Source: Paenalcaligenes sp052103955
GTDB lineage: Bacteria; Pseudomonadota; Gammaproteobacteria; Burkholderiales; Burkholderiaceae_B
DNA: 64,000 nt
Assembly (NCBI GenBank): GCA_052103955.1
Contig: JBQELO010000013.1
Span: forward strand, 43,824-107,823
Direction of reading: 5' to 3'
The notes below the pieces were generated by a model, which was not told the origin of the DNA, made no database searches, and saw only the letters and a program-made list of their open reading frames with translations. The position numbers were made by a program, and so were the translations under genes. Each line of letters begins with the position of its first letter. Position 1 is the first letter of the stretch. Below are positions 16,813 through 25,496 of this stretch, one piece after another.

Positions 16813-18084
16813 TCACGTTAGTAATAACGAGATTGCAGGTACGTATGTTACCAAAGCCAAAGCCACTAACAAGGCCAATAACAACGCTACCGACTCTTTA
16901 AGGAACGCGTTCATAGTCACGCGAGTGATATTGCAGACCAATAACATCACCGTTCCTACAGGGGGAGTCAACGTGCCAATGGACAAGTTCAGAATCATGA
17001 TTAGCCCAAAATGTATGGGGTCTATACCCATTTGCATCATGACTGGTTTTAACAACGGCACCAACACAATGATCAACGCCGTACCTTCAATAAACATCCC
17101 TAGCAGCAACAGCAAAATATTCACTGCCGCTAAAAACACATATTTATTATCGGTTAAGCTGCTAATCCAACTTGCCATCGCAACACCGGCATGTTCTAAC
17201 GAAAATATCCATGCCAAGGCCGAACTGGCCATGATGACCAACATAATAGAGGCTGTAGATTTAGCCGTAGTGGTTAGCGCATGCCCCACATGACCTAGCG
17301 TCATTTTTCTATAGATCACAAACCCTATAAACGCCACAATCACCACTCCGGCGGCACCCGCTTCTGTAGGTGTAAAAATGTTGGCCCGTATGCCACCTAC
17401 CACCCCAATCAACACCAATAACGCTGGCCATGCATTAAAGGTCGCTCGCCCTAGCTCGCGTGGTTTAGGCCATTCTTTACGCATAGGTTGATAGCCACGC
17501 TTGACCGACACCAGCCACACCGCCACCATCAACAACAACGCACACAGCAACCCTGGCAAAATACCCGCCATAAACATGCGACCAATGGAAACGTCAGCCA
17601 CCATGCCGTAAATAATAAGCGCGATACCTGGCGGAATAATGGGTGTTACCAACGAGCCCGATGCCGTCACAGCAGCCGCAAAGGCACGGCTATACCCTTG
17701 ACGCTCCATTTCAGGAACCATCATTTTGGACAGCATAGCGGCATCAGCCAAGTTAGAGGCACTCACCCCACCCATTAAGGTGCTCATGGTGATGTTAGCC
17801 ATCGCCATGCCGCCCCTAAATTTCCCCACCAGCAAGTTCGCCAAATGCAAAATTCGCTCGGCCACACCAGTGTGCGACAACAACGTACCCAACAAAATAA
17901 AAAACGGAATAGCAAGTAAAGTACTGTTTTGCGCGGGCGCTACCAAACGCTGAACAGCCACCCCAAAAGGCAGGCTATTAAAGAACAAGAAGTAAACGAC
18001 AATCGCCGTAAACATTGCCAGATAGATGCGCATGTTCAGCAACATCAATCCAAACATTATGGGTAATATCCACATCCAGCTCAT
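16813..18084 (-). CDS. dctM: TRAP transporter large permease DctM (second system)
   Basis: A 423-residue DctM protein with about 12 helices: IPFFILLGTLLSHTGVAERILHLANLLVGKFRGGMAMANI and a C-terminal NLSIGTLTPPVGTVMLLVCNI. It differs clearly from the DctM at 11860-13134, so this is a separate transporter rather than a recent copy. Its start overlaps the end of dctQ by 4 bp. Confidence 0.95.
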   Translation of the reverse strand: MSWMWILPIMFGLMLLNMRIYLAMFTAIVVYFLFFNSLPFGVAVQRLVAPAQNSTLLAIPFFILLGTLLSHTGVAERILHLANLLVGKFRGGMAMANITMSTLMGGVSASNLADAAMLSKMMVPEMERQGYSRAFAAAVTASGSLVTPIIPPGIALIIYGMVADVSIGRMFMAGILPGLLCALLLMVAVWLVSVKRGYQPMRKEWPKPRELGRATFNAWPALLVLIGVVGGIRANIFTPTEAGAAGVVIVAFIGFVIYRKMTLGHVGHALTTTAKSTASIMLVIMASSALAWIFSLEHAGVAMASWISSLTDNKYVFLAAVNILLLLLGMFIEGTALIIVLVPLLKPVMMQMGIDPIHFGLIMILNLSIGTLTPPVGTVMLLVCNITRVTMNAFLKESVALLLALLVALALVTYVPAISLLLT

Positions 18085-18563
18085 GCTTCGTCTCCACTAT
18101 CGTTTGCCATAGGCTCCGGCAAAAAAAGGCGCCTACACATCAGCACTGCTGTAGCGGCAAAACCAATCGTTACGGGCACATAAATCCAAAACAACGAAAT
18201 CCCTAAAATACGTGTCATGCGTGCTTGTACGGCACCGGCCAAACTCCAACTCCACCATGCGGCAATCAGCAGCACCGCGACCGACAATACCCCTATCAAC
18301 ACATACACAATCTGGCGTAAACGCGGACGCATTGCATCCGTCAAAAAGCTAATGGTGAGATTTTCATGGTCGCGCTCAGCAAAAAAAACGCCCATAAAAA
18401 TAATCCACACCATCAACAAGCCTGACATTTCCTCAACCCAATGCCATGGCGTGTGCATCACGTAGCGCATGAACACGCCACCCACCGTAATGCACACCAG
18501 CACCCCTAACAGCAGGCCCAGCAGTGCATTACCCCACTTGTTTACTACTTGTCTCATCATCAT
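18081..18563 (-). CDS. dctQ: TRAP transporter small permease DctQ (second system)
   Basis: A 160-residue, four-helix DctQ protein containing HWVEEMSGLLMVWIIFMGVFFAERDHENLT, the usual family motif. Three consecutive ATG codons begin the frame; the first is used here. It lies about 100 bp after dctP and overlaps dctM. Confidence 0.93.
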   Translation of the reverse strand: MMMRQVVNKWGNALLGLLLGVLVCITVGGVFMRYVMHTPWHWVEEMSGLLMVWIIFMGVFFAERDHENLTISFLTDAMRPRLRQIVYVLIGVLSVAVLLIAAWWSWSLAGAVQARMTRILGISLFWIYVPVTIGFAATAVLMCRRLFLPEPMANDSGDEA

Positions 18564-18665
18564 TCACCCTCAGCCATAAGGCTCATCACCCTTAGGCTTA
18601 CCGTGGCATAGACACCCACCGCAAACCGCATTGAAGTGATGAGCAGCAACACACTACAACCCGTC

Positions 18666-19646
18666 TTATTTCAGCTGGTCTTGCAGGGTTTGGTATAAGT
18701 TAGGCGACCACTCAGGAAACTGCTCATACACTTTCAGCGCTTTGGCTTTAAAAGCTTCACGATCAGGCTCAATAACCTCTACCCCTTCAGCACGCATCAG
18801 CTCTAACACTTTGGCATCACTTTCTTTGGCCAGTTGCTGGCTGTATAAGCCTGCCTCACGCCCTGTTTCGTGAATCAACGCCAATTGCTCTTCAGGCAAC
18901 GTACTAAAGAAGGCCTCACCACCCACCCACACCGCTGCGGTGGTTAGGTAATTCACCAATGACAAATACTTGGCGGGTTCATGCAGTTTTTGCCCGTACA
19001 ACACACTAAGCGGGTTTTCTGCGCCATCAATCACACCTTGCGTCAGTGCCGGATACACGTCAGCTAACGGCATAGGTGTAGGCGTAGCCCCCATGGCTTC
19101 AAAGGTTTTGATTTGAATGACGTTATTGGGCACTCGGATCTTCATACCCGCCAAATCTTCTGGTGTACGAATAGGTTTTTTCGCAATGATGTGGCGATCA
19201 CCATAGTTATAGTTAGTAATCACCAAGTGCACCCCTTGCTCACGCAAGGATTTGTTTTTCTCGGCAAACCACGGACTGTCGTATAACTCAAAAAGCTTTT
19301 CTGTGTTTTCTGTCAAAAATGGGCCATACAGCGCAGCAAGGTCTGGCTCGTAATCTGCCATAAAACCCACGTCGCTAATGGTGACTACGTTCATTCCCAT
19401 TAGCGCTTGGTCCATCACATCGCTTTTAGAACCCAACTGCGAACTGGGATACAGTTCTAGCAAAATTTCGCCGTTGCTGCGCTCTTTCAGCAAATCTGCC
19501 CAATAGTTCATCACCAAATCAGCCGGTTCACCAGGATGGTTTTCATAGGCTACTTTGATGGTGGTGGGAGCGGCCAAAACCGCCATAGGCGCTGCCAAGG
19601 CAAAGGTTGATAACGCTGCTACGGCATAAGATTTCAGTGTTTTCAT
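18666..19646 (-). CDS. dctP: TRAP substrate-binding protein DctP (second system, putative fuconate/sugar-acid receptor)
   Basis: From the ATG at 19646 (MKTLKSYAVA) the protein has 326 residues, with a signal peptide cleaved after about AVLA. It shows IKVAYENHPGEPADLVMNYWADLLKERS and the family core PIRTPEDLAGMKIRVPNNVIQIKTFEAMGATPTPMPLADVYPALTQGVIDGAENP, with the binding arginine in KIRV. Placement directly after an L-fuconate dehydratase suggests an aldonate such as L-fuconate as substrate; this is inferred from context only. Confidence 0.92.
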   Translation of the reverse strand: MKTLKSYAVAALSTFALAAPMAVLAAPTTIKVAYENHPGEPADLVMNYWADLLKERSNGEILLELYPSSQLGSKSDVMDQALMGMNVVTISDVGFMADYEPDLAALYGPFLTENTEKLFELYDSPWFAEKNKSLREQGVHLVITNYNYGDRHIIAKKPIRTPEDLAGMKIRVPNNVIQIKTFEAMGATPTPMPLADVYPALTQGVIDGAENPLSVLYGQKLHEPAKYLSLVNYLTTAAVWVGGEAFFSTLPEEQLALIHETGREAGLYSQQLAKESDAKVLELMRAEGVEVIEPDREAFKAKALKVYEQFPEWSPNLYQTLQDQLK

Positions 19647-19758
19647 TGTTGTCTCCAGAATAACTAGTGATAGTTGCCACATGCTGCTTGAGTCATAGCC
19701 ACGCACCTACTCTTGTTATCGCTACGTTGTGTGAGAGTGCGCGGCTATAGCGTCGTGT

Positions 19759-21036
19759 TTAGCCCGTAAATTCGTACTGATCTATAGAGGCCCGTTTCAT
19801 TTCAATGGAATACCCCGGCATGGAAGGGGCGACGTAGGCGGCATTCTTAATGCGGCAAGGGTCTACAAAGTGCTCATGCAAATGATCCACAAACTCGATC
19901 ACACGCCCTTCTTTAGTGCCTGCAATACATACGTAGTCGATCATGGACAAATGCTGAACGTATTCGCACAGCCCTACCCCACCAGCATGAGGGCATACTT
20001 TCAGGTTGTACTTAGCAGCCATCAACATCACTGCCAGCACTTCATTGACCCCACCCAAACGGCAAGCATCAATCTGCACTACATCTACAGCGCCTTCCAT
20101 AATCAATTGCTTGAACATAATGCGGTTCTGGCACATCTCACCGGTGGCCACCTGCATTTTTCCTTTCATGGCTTCGCGGATTTTTCGATGCCCCGCAATA
20201 TCATCCGGGCTAGTAGGCTCTTCAATAAACCAGGGTTTTGCAAAGGCCAACTGATCCAACCAATCAATGGCTTGGTTCACTTCCCAGACCTGATTGGCAT
20301 CAATCATTAGATTGCGTTCGCCCAGCACTTCGCGCGCAATACGCAGGCGACGTTTGTCGTCTTCCAAATCACGGCCCACTTTTAATTTCACGTAATCAAA
20401 ACCAGCATCTACCGCCTCTTGCGCTAAACGACGCAGTTTTTCATCGTCATAACCTAGCCACCCTGCCGAGGTGGTGTAGCAGGGGTAGCCGTTTTGCTCT
20501 AAATCGGCGATACGCTCCGCCTTACCTTGACCACGACTACGCAACAGCTCTAGCGCTTCTTCTGGTGTGATGCAGTCGGTGATGTAGCGAAAGTCTATAA
20601 GTTTGACGATTTCTTCGGGGCTCATATCTGCCACTAAGCGCCATACCGGTTTGCCTTCAGACTTCGCCCATAGATCCCACATGGCATTGACCACAGCACC
20701 CGTTGCCAAATGGATCGCCCCTTTATCAGGCCCAATCCAGCGCAATTGGCTGTCGCTGGTGAGATGACGCCAAAATCGGCCCATGTCCTCTGCCACCCAT
20801 GCCAAATCCACACCTACTACCAAATGCTCCATGGCCCGAATGGCTGCACAACAAATATCGTTACCGCGACCAATGGTAAAGGTCAGGCCGTGACCTTCAA
20901 GCCCTGCCGTATCGGTATGCAACACCACATAAGCCGCCGAGTAATCGGGGTCCAAGTTCATGGCATCCGAGCCATCCAGATTATCCGACGTAGGGAAGCG
21001 GATGTCCCGCACTTCCATTGAGGTAATTTTTGTCAT
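19759..21036 (-). CDS. fucD: L-fuconate dehydratase, enolase superfamily
   Basis: A 425-residue mandelate-racemase-type enolase-superfamily enzyme. Catalytic Lys lies in FDYVKLKVG (about residue 218), metal ligands in LMIDANQVW, WFIEEPTSPDD and VATGEM, and the general acid/base His in CPHAGGVGL. The N-terminal cap DNLDGSDAMNLDPDYSAAYVVL is characteristic of L-fuconate dehydratases (bacterial FucD, human ENOSF1), which turn L-fuconate into 2-keto-3-deoxy-L-fuconate. The other enzymes of the non-phosphorylating fucose route are not adjacent. It heads the operon fucD-dctP-dctQ-dctM-iclR. Confidence 0.9.
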   Translation of the reverse strand: MTKITSMEVRDIRFPTSDNLDGSDAMNLDPDYSAAYVVLHTDTAGLEGHGLTFTIGRGNDICCAAIRAMEHLVVGVDLAWVAEDMGRFWRHLTSDSQLRWIGPDKGAIHLATGAVVNAMWDLWAKSEGKPVWRLVADMSPEEIVKLIDFRYITDCITPEEALELLRSRGQGKAERIADLEQNGYPCYTTSAGWLGYDDEKLRRLAQEAVDAGFDYVKLKVGRDLEDDKRRLRIAREVLGERNLMIDANQVWEVNQAIDWLDQLAFAKPWFIEEPTSPDDIAGHRKIREAMKGKMQVATGEMCQNRIMFKQLIMEGAVDVVQIDACRLGGVNEVLAVMLMAAKYNLKVCPHAGGVGLCEYVQHLSMIDYVCIAGTKEGRVIEFVDHLHEHFVDPCRIKNAAYVAPSMPGYSIEMKRASIDQYEFTG

Positions 21037-21120
21037 TACTTACTTCATCCTGACGATTAATACGAACCACCACTTAGAGCCTTTGACCCACCCACTTCGC
21101 CCCTCTAAGCACACTGCAAA

Positions 21121-21180
21121 TTTCATTTACCTCTAAACAGAGATTTATAAATGAAAGTTACTTTTTTATATGAAAGCATA
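21121..21180. promoter_or_regulatory. Repeat array, probable operator of the fucD operon
   Basis: ATAAATGAAAGTTA (21147-21160) and TATATGAAAGCATA (21167-21180) are imperfect direct repeats exactly 20 bp apart. An inverted TTTCATTTA (21121-21129) faces TAAATGAAA (21148-21156). The array is 85-145 bp before the fucD start and overlaps an AT-rich promoter-like region on the minus strand. It could bind the operon's IclR or the nearby GntR/FCD regulator. Confidence 0.45.
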
Positions 21181-21183
21181 TGG

Positions 21184-21219
21184 GCAAAAAAAATTCCAGC
21201 GATTGTCTGTGCTGGAATT
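21184..21219 (-). terminator. Terminator-like hairpin in the fucD leader region
   Basis: On the minus strand AATTCCAGC, a 10-nt loop and GCTGGAATT make a perfect 9-bp stem followed by a run of eight T. It lies about 150 bp before fucD in the divergent intergenic region where no leftward gene ends. It may be an attenuator or the end of a small RNA. Confidence 0.5.
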
Positions 21220-21442
21220 CAAATACAAGGGCAAACCCCTACCTAGGACTGTAGTGACTCTGCACGCCGCCACATGCAGCTAGCTCACCACAACGCTTCC
21301 GTATTTTTTAATTTTTTTAACCGTCACCTACAGCAGAGCAGTGTGATCCCGACGTTATGCCCCTCGTCAAACCCTCGTTCATCACCTATCATATGATTTA
21401 TTGATATAAGTTTATTTCTTTTAGAAATTAAGATATTCGCAT

Positions 21443-22237
21443 ATGTGGGCAGTCAGCTTAGGTCTTATCATTGGTCTTTCTTTAGGTTTAACAGGCGCTG
21501 GAGGCGGCATCTTGGCAGTACCCGCCTTAATATTTGGTCTGGGATTAACGCTTCCTCAAGCCGCCCCCATCGCCTTAATAGCAGTGGGCGCAGCGGCATT
21601 AGTCGGTGTGCTGCAAGCCTTACGCCAAGGCAAGGTGCGCTATAAGGCTGCTTTTGTAATGGCCGTGGCGGGCGGTATTACCTCCCCCTTAGGACTATGG
21701 GCCACCCACTTTGCTGACCCCTATTGGCTGAACGTCTGCTTTGCTGCTGTGCTCTTTCTGGTGGCATTACGCATGTGGCATCAAGCTAGACAACAGCAGT
21801 CTTTACCCATGGATGACACTGGCCCACTACCCGCTAAAGTATGCGTACTCTCACCCAAAAGCGGTAAATTCATCTGGACACTCGCTACCGCCATCACTCT
21901 GGCAGGCATAGGTGCTGTAGCGGGGTTTTTTACGGGCTTATTAGGCATAGGGGGCGGATTCATCATTGTGCCGGCCTTGGCCTACTTCAGTAATGCCAAA
22001 ATGGACAACATCGTACCCACCTCTTTAATGGTGATTGCGCTGGTATCCGCGACGACTGTGATCTCAGCCTTTTCACACGGGCTCTCCATTACAGCGCCAC
22101 AGTGGCTATTTATCTCCTGCACGATGTTAGGCATGGTTGGCGGGCGCTTAATTGCTCCTCGTATTCCTGCCGCCCTATGGCAGCGCCTTTTTGCTGTGGT
22201 GTGCACAATTGTGGCTGTCGTGCTTCTTGCACGCTAA
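21443..22237 (+). CDS. TauE/SafE-family (sulfite exporter-like) permease
   Basis: A 264-residue membrane protein with about eight helices in two repeats. Each repeat opens with the family's Gly-rich segment (LGLTGAGGGILAVPALIFGLGL at the N-terminus; FTGLLGIGGGFIIVPALAYF in the middle). Members move organosulfur compounds, sulfite or small carboxylates. A GntR/FCD regulator follows on the same strand. Confidence 0.9.
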   Translation: MWAVSLGLIIGLSLGLTGAGGGILAVPALIFGLGLTLPQAAPIALIAVGAAALVGVLQALRQGKVRYKAAFVMAVAGGITSPLGLWATHFADPYWLNVCFAAVLFLVALRMWHQARQQQSLPMDDTGPLPAKVCVLSPKSGKFIWTLATAITLAGIGAVAGFFTGLLGIGGGFIIVPALAYFSNAKMDNIVPTSLMVIALVSATTVISAFSHGLSITAPQWLFISCTMLGMVGGRLIAPRIPAALWQRLFAVVCTIVAVVLLAR

Positions 22238-22310
22238 GCAGGCTTTTGTATTTGGCCTTAAGCCCCCTACAATAGCCTCACCATAATAAAATTCTCAGGC
22301 TACTTTAGGC

Positions 22311-23006
22311 ATGACTGCGTCAGCCGCTTTCTCCATGAACGAACCCCTAGACTCCTCAGACGATCGTACTTCCCGCTCAGAACTGGCTTACCAAAAAATT
22401 CTGGACGGCATACGTGAAGGCGCCCTTAAACCGGGACACCGTATTACCGAGGTAGAAATTGCCACGTGGCTGAAGATGAGCCGCACCCCTGTTCGTGAGG
22501 CCTTACGTCGCTTAGAGACAGCTGGTTTACTAACCAGCGCGCCGTATAGTGGCATGCAAATTACACGCTTGGGCTACCAAGAAGTCATGGAGCTTTACGA
22601 TATGCGTGTAGTGCTGGAAAGCACCGCCGCCGGTTTAGCAGCAAAACACGCCAGTGACGCCGAGATTTATTCGCTAAACGAAATCATGAAGCGCTACGAA
22701 GCAGCCAGCACACCGGTAGAGCAAGCGCGTCATAACCGTGTGTTTCACCACGCCCTAGCCTATGCTGCACATAATCGCTACCTGCTGAAATCATTGAATT
22801 CCATTCGCGACTCTATGATCTTACTGGGCAAAACCACCTTTGAAGTGGCTGGGCGCGCCCAACAAGTGATTCAAGAACACCGCAATATTATCAACGCCAT
22901 CATTGCTCGCGATAGCCAAGCCGCCAGTGATGCAGCTGCTTTGCATATACGCGAAGCTCAAAAAGCACGCATCGCCCTACTAGGTGAAGAAATAGACGGC
23001 GACTAA
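22311..23006 (+). CDS. GntR-family regulator with FCD domain
   Basis: A 231-residue FadR-subfamily regulator. The N-terminal winged HTH has LAYQKILDGIREGALKPGHRITEVEIATWLKMSRTPVREALRRLETAGLL. The C-terminal all-helical FCD domain carries the metal-ligand pattern (MRVVLESTAA, NRVFHHAL, EHRNIINAI). Such proteins usually sense carboxylic acids. Its 3' end overlaps the convergent livF end by 4 bp; likely targets are the permease upstream or the fucD operon. Confidence 0.9.
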   Translation: MTASAAFSMNEPLDSSDDRTSRSELAYQKILDGIREGALKPGHRITEVEIATWLKMSRTPVREALRRLETAGLLTSAPYSGMQITRLGYQEVMELYDMRVVLESTAAGLAAKHASDAEIYSLNEIMKRYEAASTPVEQARHNRVFHHALAYAAHNRYLLKSLNSIRDSMILLGKTTFEVAGRAQQVIQEHRNIINAIIARDSQAASDAAALHIREAQKARIALLGEEIDGD

Positions 23007-23713
23007 ACGCCTAGATATTGCTCTACCAGCAACCTGTTATCTTGCAGCGCTTCACTACTGCCGGACCACACCACATGCCCTTTTTCCAGCACCACATGCT
23101 GGTTCGCTAGCTGCAACAAGGGCTTCAGGTTTTTATCCACGATGATCATGGCTAAGCCGGTAGCACGCAGTTCGCCTAAAACACGCCAAATTTCGGCACG
23201 CACTAAGGGCGCTAAGCCTTCAGTTGCCTCATCCAAGATCAACAACCGTGGGTTTGTCATCAAGGCTCTACCTATGGCCAGCATTTGCTGTTCGCCACCC
23301 GACAACTGATTCCCCATGTTGTTGCGTCGTTCATGCAGCCTAGGAAAGAAGGCATAAATACGCTGCAAATCAAAAGCAGGTGTTAAGCCATGCCGATTTG
23401 CTGCCGTCGCCAACAGGTTTTCTTCTACATTTAAGGTAGGAAATATTTGCCTGCCTTCTGGCACGTAGCCTATACCCAAGCGCGCCACTTCGAACGCTGC
23501 CAGTTTTTGGGTAGCTTTACCCGAAAAACTAATACTGCCCTGACGCACAGGTAACAGCCCCATGATGCATTTCAGCAAAGTGCTCTTGCCCATGCCGTTA
23601 CGACCCAGCAGGGTTAATACCTCCCCCTCTTGTAGCGTCAAACTCACGCCATGCAAGGCCTGGCTACTGCCGTAACTGGCTTGTACGTCTTGTACCGTTA
23701 GCAAGGTAGACAT
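23003..23713 (-). CDS. livF: Branched-chain amino acid-type ABC transporter ATP-binding protein LivF
   Basis: A 236-residue ABC ATPase: Walker A GRNGMGKST (about 37-45), signature LSGGEQQ, Walker B RLLILDEATEGLAP, and the LivF-typical short C-terminus. It is the last of five genes of a complete high-affinity importer. It is a cytoplasmic subunit pairing with LivG. Confidence 0.93.
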   Translation of the reverse strand: MSTLLTVQDVQASYGSSQALHGVSLTLQEGEVLTLLGRNGMGKSTLLKCIMGLLPVRQGSISFSGKATQKLAAFEVARLGIGYVPEGRQIFPTLNVEENLLATAANRHGLTPAFDLQRIYAFFPRLHERRNNMGNQLSGGEQQMLAIGRALMTNPRLLILDEATEGLAPLVRAEIWRVLGELRATGLAMIIVDKNLKPLLQLANQHVVLEKGHVVWSGSSEALQDNRLLVEQYLGV

Positions 23714-23716
23714 GGC

Positions 23717-24463
23717 TTATTCCTCATCACCCAAGTAGGCTCGACTCACTGCTTCATTTTGACGTATAGCCTGCGGGGTATCACACGCAATAATGCGCCC
23801 ATACACCAGCACCGAAATCCTATCGGCCAACTGGAATACCGCCTCCATATCGTGCTCTACCATCAAAATGCTGTATTGGGTTTTTAGCGCTTGCAGCAAA
23901 GTAATCATTTGCTGCGACTCCGAACGACTCATGCCCGCCAATGGCTCATCCAACAGCAACAAGGTGGGCTTCATGGCTAATGCCATGGCCAACTCCAACT
24001 GCCTGTGTTCGCCATGCGCCAAAGCCATGACGTCATCGTGCGCTCGGTGTGCAAGCCCTACCTGCTGTAATGCGGCGATGGCCTCATCACTAACAGCCTG
24101 ATTTCTACGCACCGGTTTCCATATCTGCCATGCCGAACCCGTACGCGCCAGAATCATCATCATGACGTTTTCCAGCACACTAAAGCCTTTCAGCAATTGC
24201 GTGATTTGATACGACCTAGCAATGCCCCGCAATGATCGCTGGTGCGCAGGCACAGTGCTGATGTCTTTACCCTGAAAATGAATAGCGCCCGCGTCGGGAG
24301 TGAGTTCCCCCACCAACAAGCCCATCAATGTGGTTTTACCCGCACCGTTAGGACCTATTAAGGCATGGCACTCACCTGGCTGCACCTCTAGTGACACATC
24401 GTCCGTCGCCACCAAGCCACCAAAGCGTTTCTGCAACCCCTGCACAGACAACAGCGCACTCAT
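23717..24463 (-). CDS. livG: Branched-chain amino acid-type ABC transporter ATP-binding protein LivG
   Basis: A 248-residue ABC ATPase with Walker A GPNGAGKTT (about 36-44) and Walker B LLLLDEPLAGM. The signature loop is atypical: ALAHGEHRQLELA replaces LSxGxQ, a form common in LivG-type subunits. It starts inside the end of livM (4-bp overlap) and ends 3 bp before livF. Confidence 0.92.
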   Translation of the reverse strand: MSALLSVQGLQKRFGGLVATDDVSLEVQPGECHALIGPNGAGKTTLMGLLVGELTPDAGAIHFQGKDISTVPAHQRSLRGIARSYQITQLLKGFSVLENVMMMILARTGSAWQIWKPVRRNQAVSDEAIAALQQVGLAHRAHDDVMALAHGEHRQLELAMALAMKPTLLLLDEPLAGMSRSESQQMITLLQALKTQYSILMVEHDMEAVFQLADRISVLVYGRIIACDTPQAIRQNEAVSRAYLGDEE

Positions 24464-25485
24464 GATTGCACCTCCCTGCTAGAGCGACCTATCAACGCCC
24501 CCCACAAACCTTTTCGGGAAAACAAAGCAATCAAGAAGATAAATAAACCGATGATTGCCATCCAATGCTGCGTCATACCCGACAAGGCTTCTTCTAGCAA
24601 CAAGAAGACCGTGGTGCCCAGCAAGGGCCCCATGACTGTGCCCATACCGCCCAACACAATCATCAGCACATAATCACCCGAAGCTTGCCATGATAAATAC
24701 GATGGCGACGCAAACAAGGTTAGATTCGCCAATAACACACCCGCAAGCGCGCAAATCACCGCCGAAGCTACATAGGCCGATAACTGGTAGCGTAAACGCG
24801 GAAATCCTGCCGCTACCATACGTTGCTCGTTAGCCTTAAAACCACGTAGCACGTAGCCAAAGCGACTATGCACTACACGCCATATCACCCCCATAACCAA
24901 CAACAACACGGCTACCGATACGTAATACAGTGCCACTTTATTGCTCAAATCGGGAAGAAATGCGAACTGGCTACGCTGCGGAATTAGCAGCCCATCATCA
25001 CCACCGTATTGCTTTAGGCTCACAAACAAAAAGTAGAACATTTGCCCAAATGCCAAGGTGATCATGATGAAACCTATGCCACGCGTACGCAACGACACTA
25101 GCCCCGTTAACAGTGACACCGCGATGGTGATTAGAATGGCTATGCCTATATGCAACCACCCATCATGAAAACCATGAAAACTGCTAATTCCTACTGCGTA
25201 GGCACCCAGCCCCACAAACATGGCGTGGCCCATACTAACTAAGCCACCAAAGCCCACCAGTAAGTTCAACCCGCTGGCGACTATTGCAAAGATCACAATG
25301 CGGGTTGCCAAGGTCAAATAAAAACTCTGTCCCAACCATTGCGACAGCACAGGAACAGCCAACAGCAACCCAATCAGCACAATAGCGGCAATAACTCGTA
25401 CCGAGCACCACCGTATAGGTTCAGGAAAGCAATGTAAAAGTGCGCTGTTGCCACGGCAAGTTTTGCCTTGCGATGAAGATATCAT
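24460..25485 (-). CDS. livM: Branched-chain amino acid-type ABC permease LivM
   Basis: A 341-residue permease with about nine helices: ASGLNLLVGFGGLVSMGHAMFVGLGAYAVG is the LivM signature, and GFKANEQRMVAAGF is the cytoplasmic coupling loop. The first 30 residues are polar and a later start is possible. It partners LivH. Confidence 0.92.
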   Translation of the reverse strand: MISSSQGKTCRGNSALLHCFPEPIRWCSVRVIAAIVLIGLLLAVPVLSQWLGQSFYLTLATRIVIFAIVASGLNLLVGFGGLVSMGHAMFVGLGAYAVGISSFHGFHDGWLHIGIAILITIAVSLLTGLVSLRTRGIGFIMITLAFGQMFYFLFVSLKQYGGDDGLLIPQRSQFAFLPDLSNKVALYYVSVAVLLLVMGVIWRVVHSRFGYVLRGFKANEQRMVAAGFPRLRYQLSAYVASAVICALAGVLLANLTLFASPSYLSWQASGDYVLMIVLGGMGTVMGPLLGTTVFLLLEEALSGMTQHWMAIIGLFIFLIALFSRKGLWGALIGRSSREVQS

Positions 25486-25496
25486 ATGTGAAACCC

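Larger units (their letters stand above)
21037..21442. other. Divergent regulatory region between fucD and the TauE/SafE gene
   Basis: No gene is seen in these 406 bp. It contains the TGAAA repeat array (21121-21180), a minus-strand terminator-like hairpin (21184-21219) and a very AT-rich promoter-like stretch before the plus-strand permease (around 21390-21440). Confidence 0.6.

Noticed and set aside
11860..18084. Two TRAP systems as a recent tandem duplication
   Set aside because: The DctM, DctQ and DctP pairs differ strongly in sequence and gene order context, so they are independent transporters.
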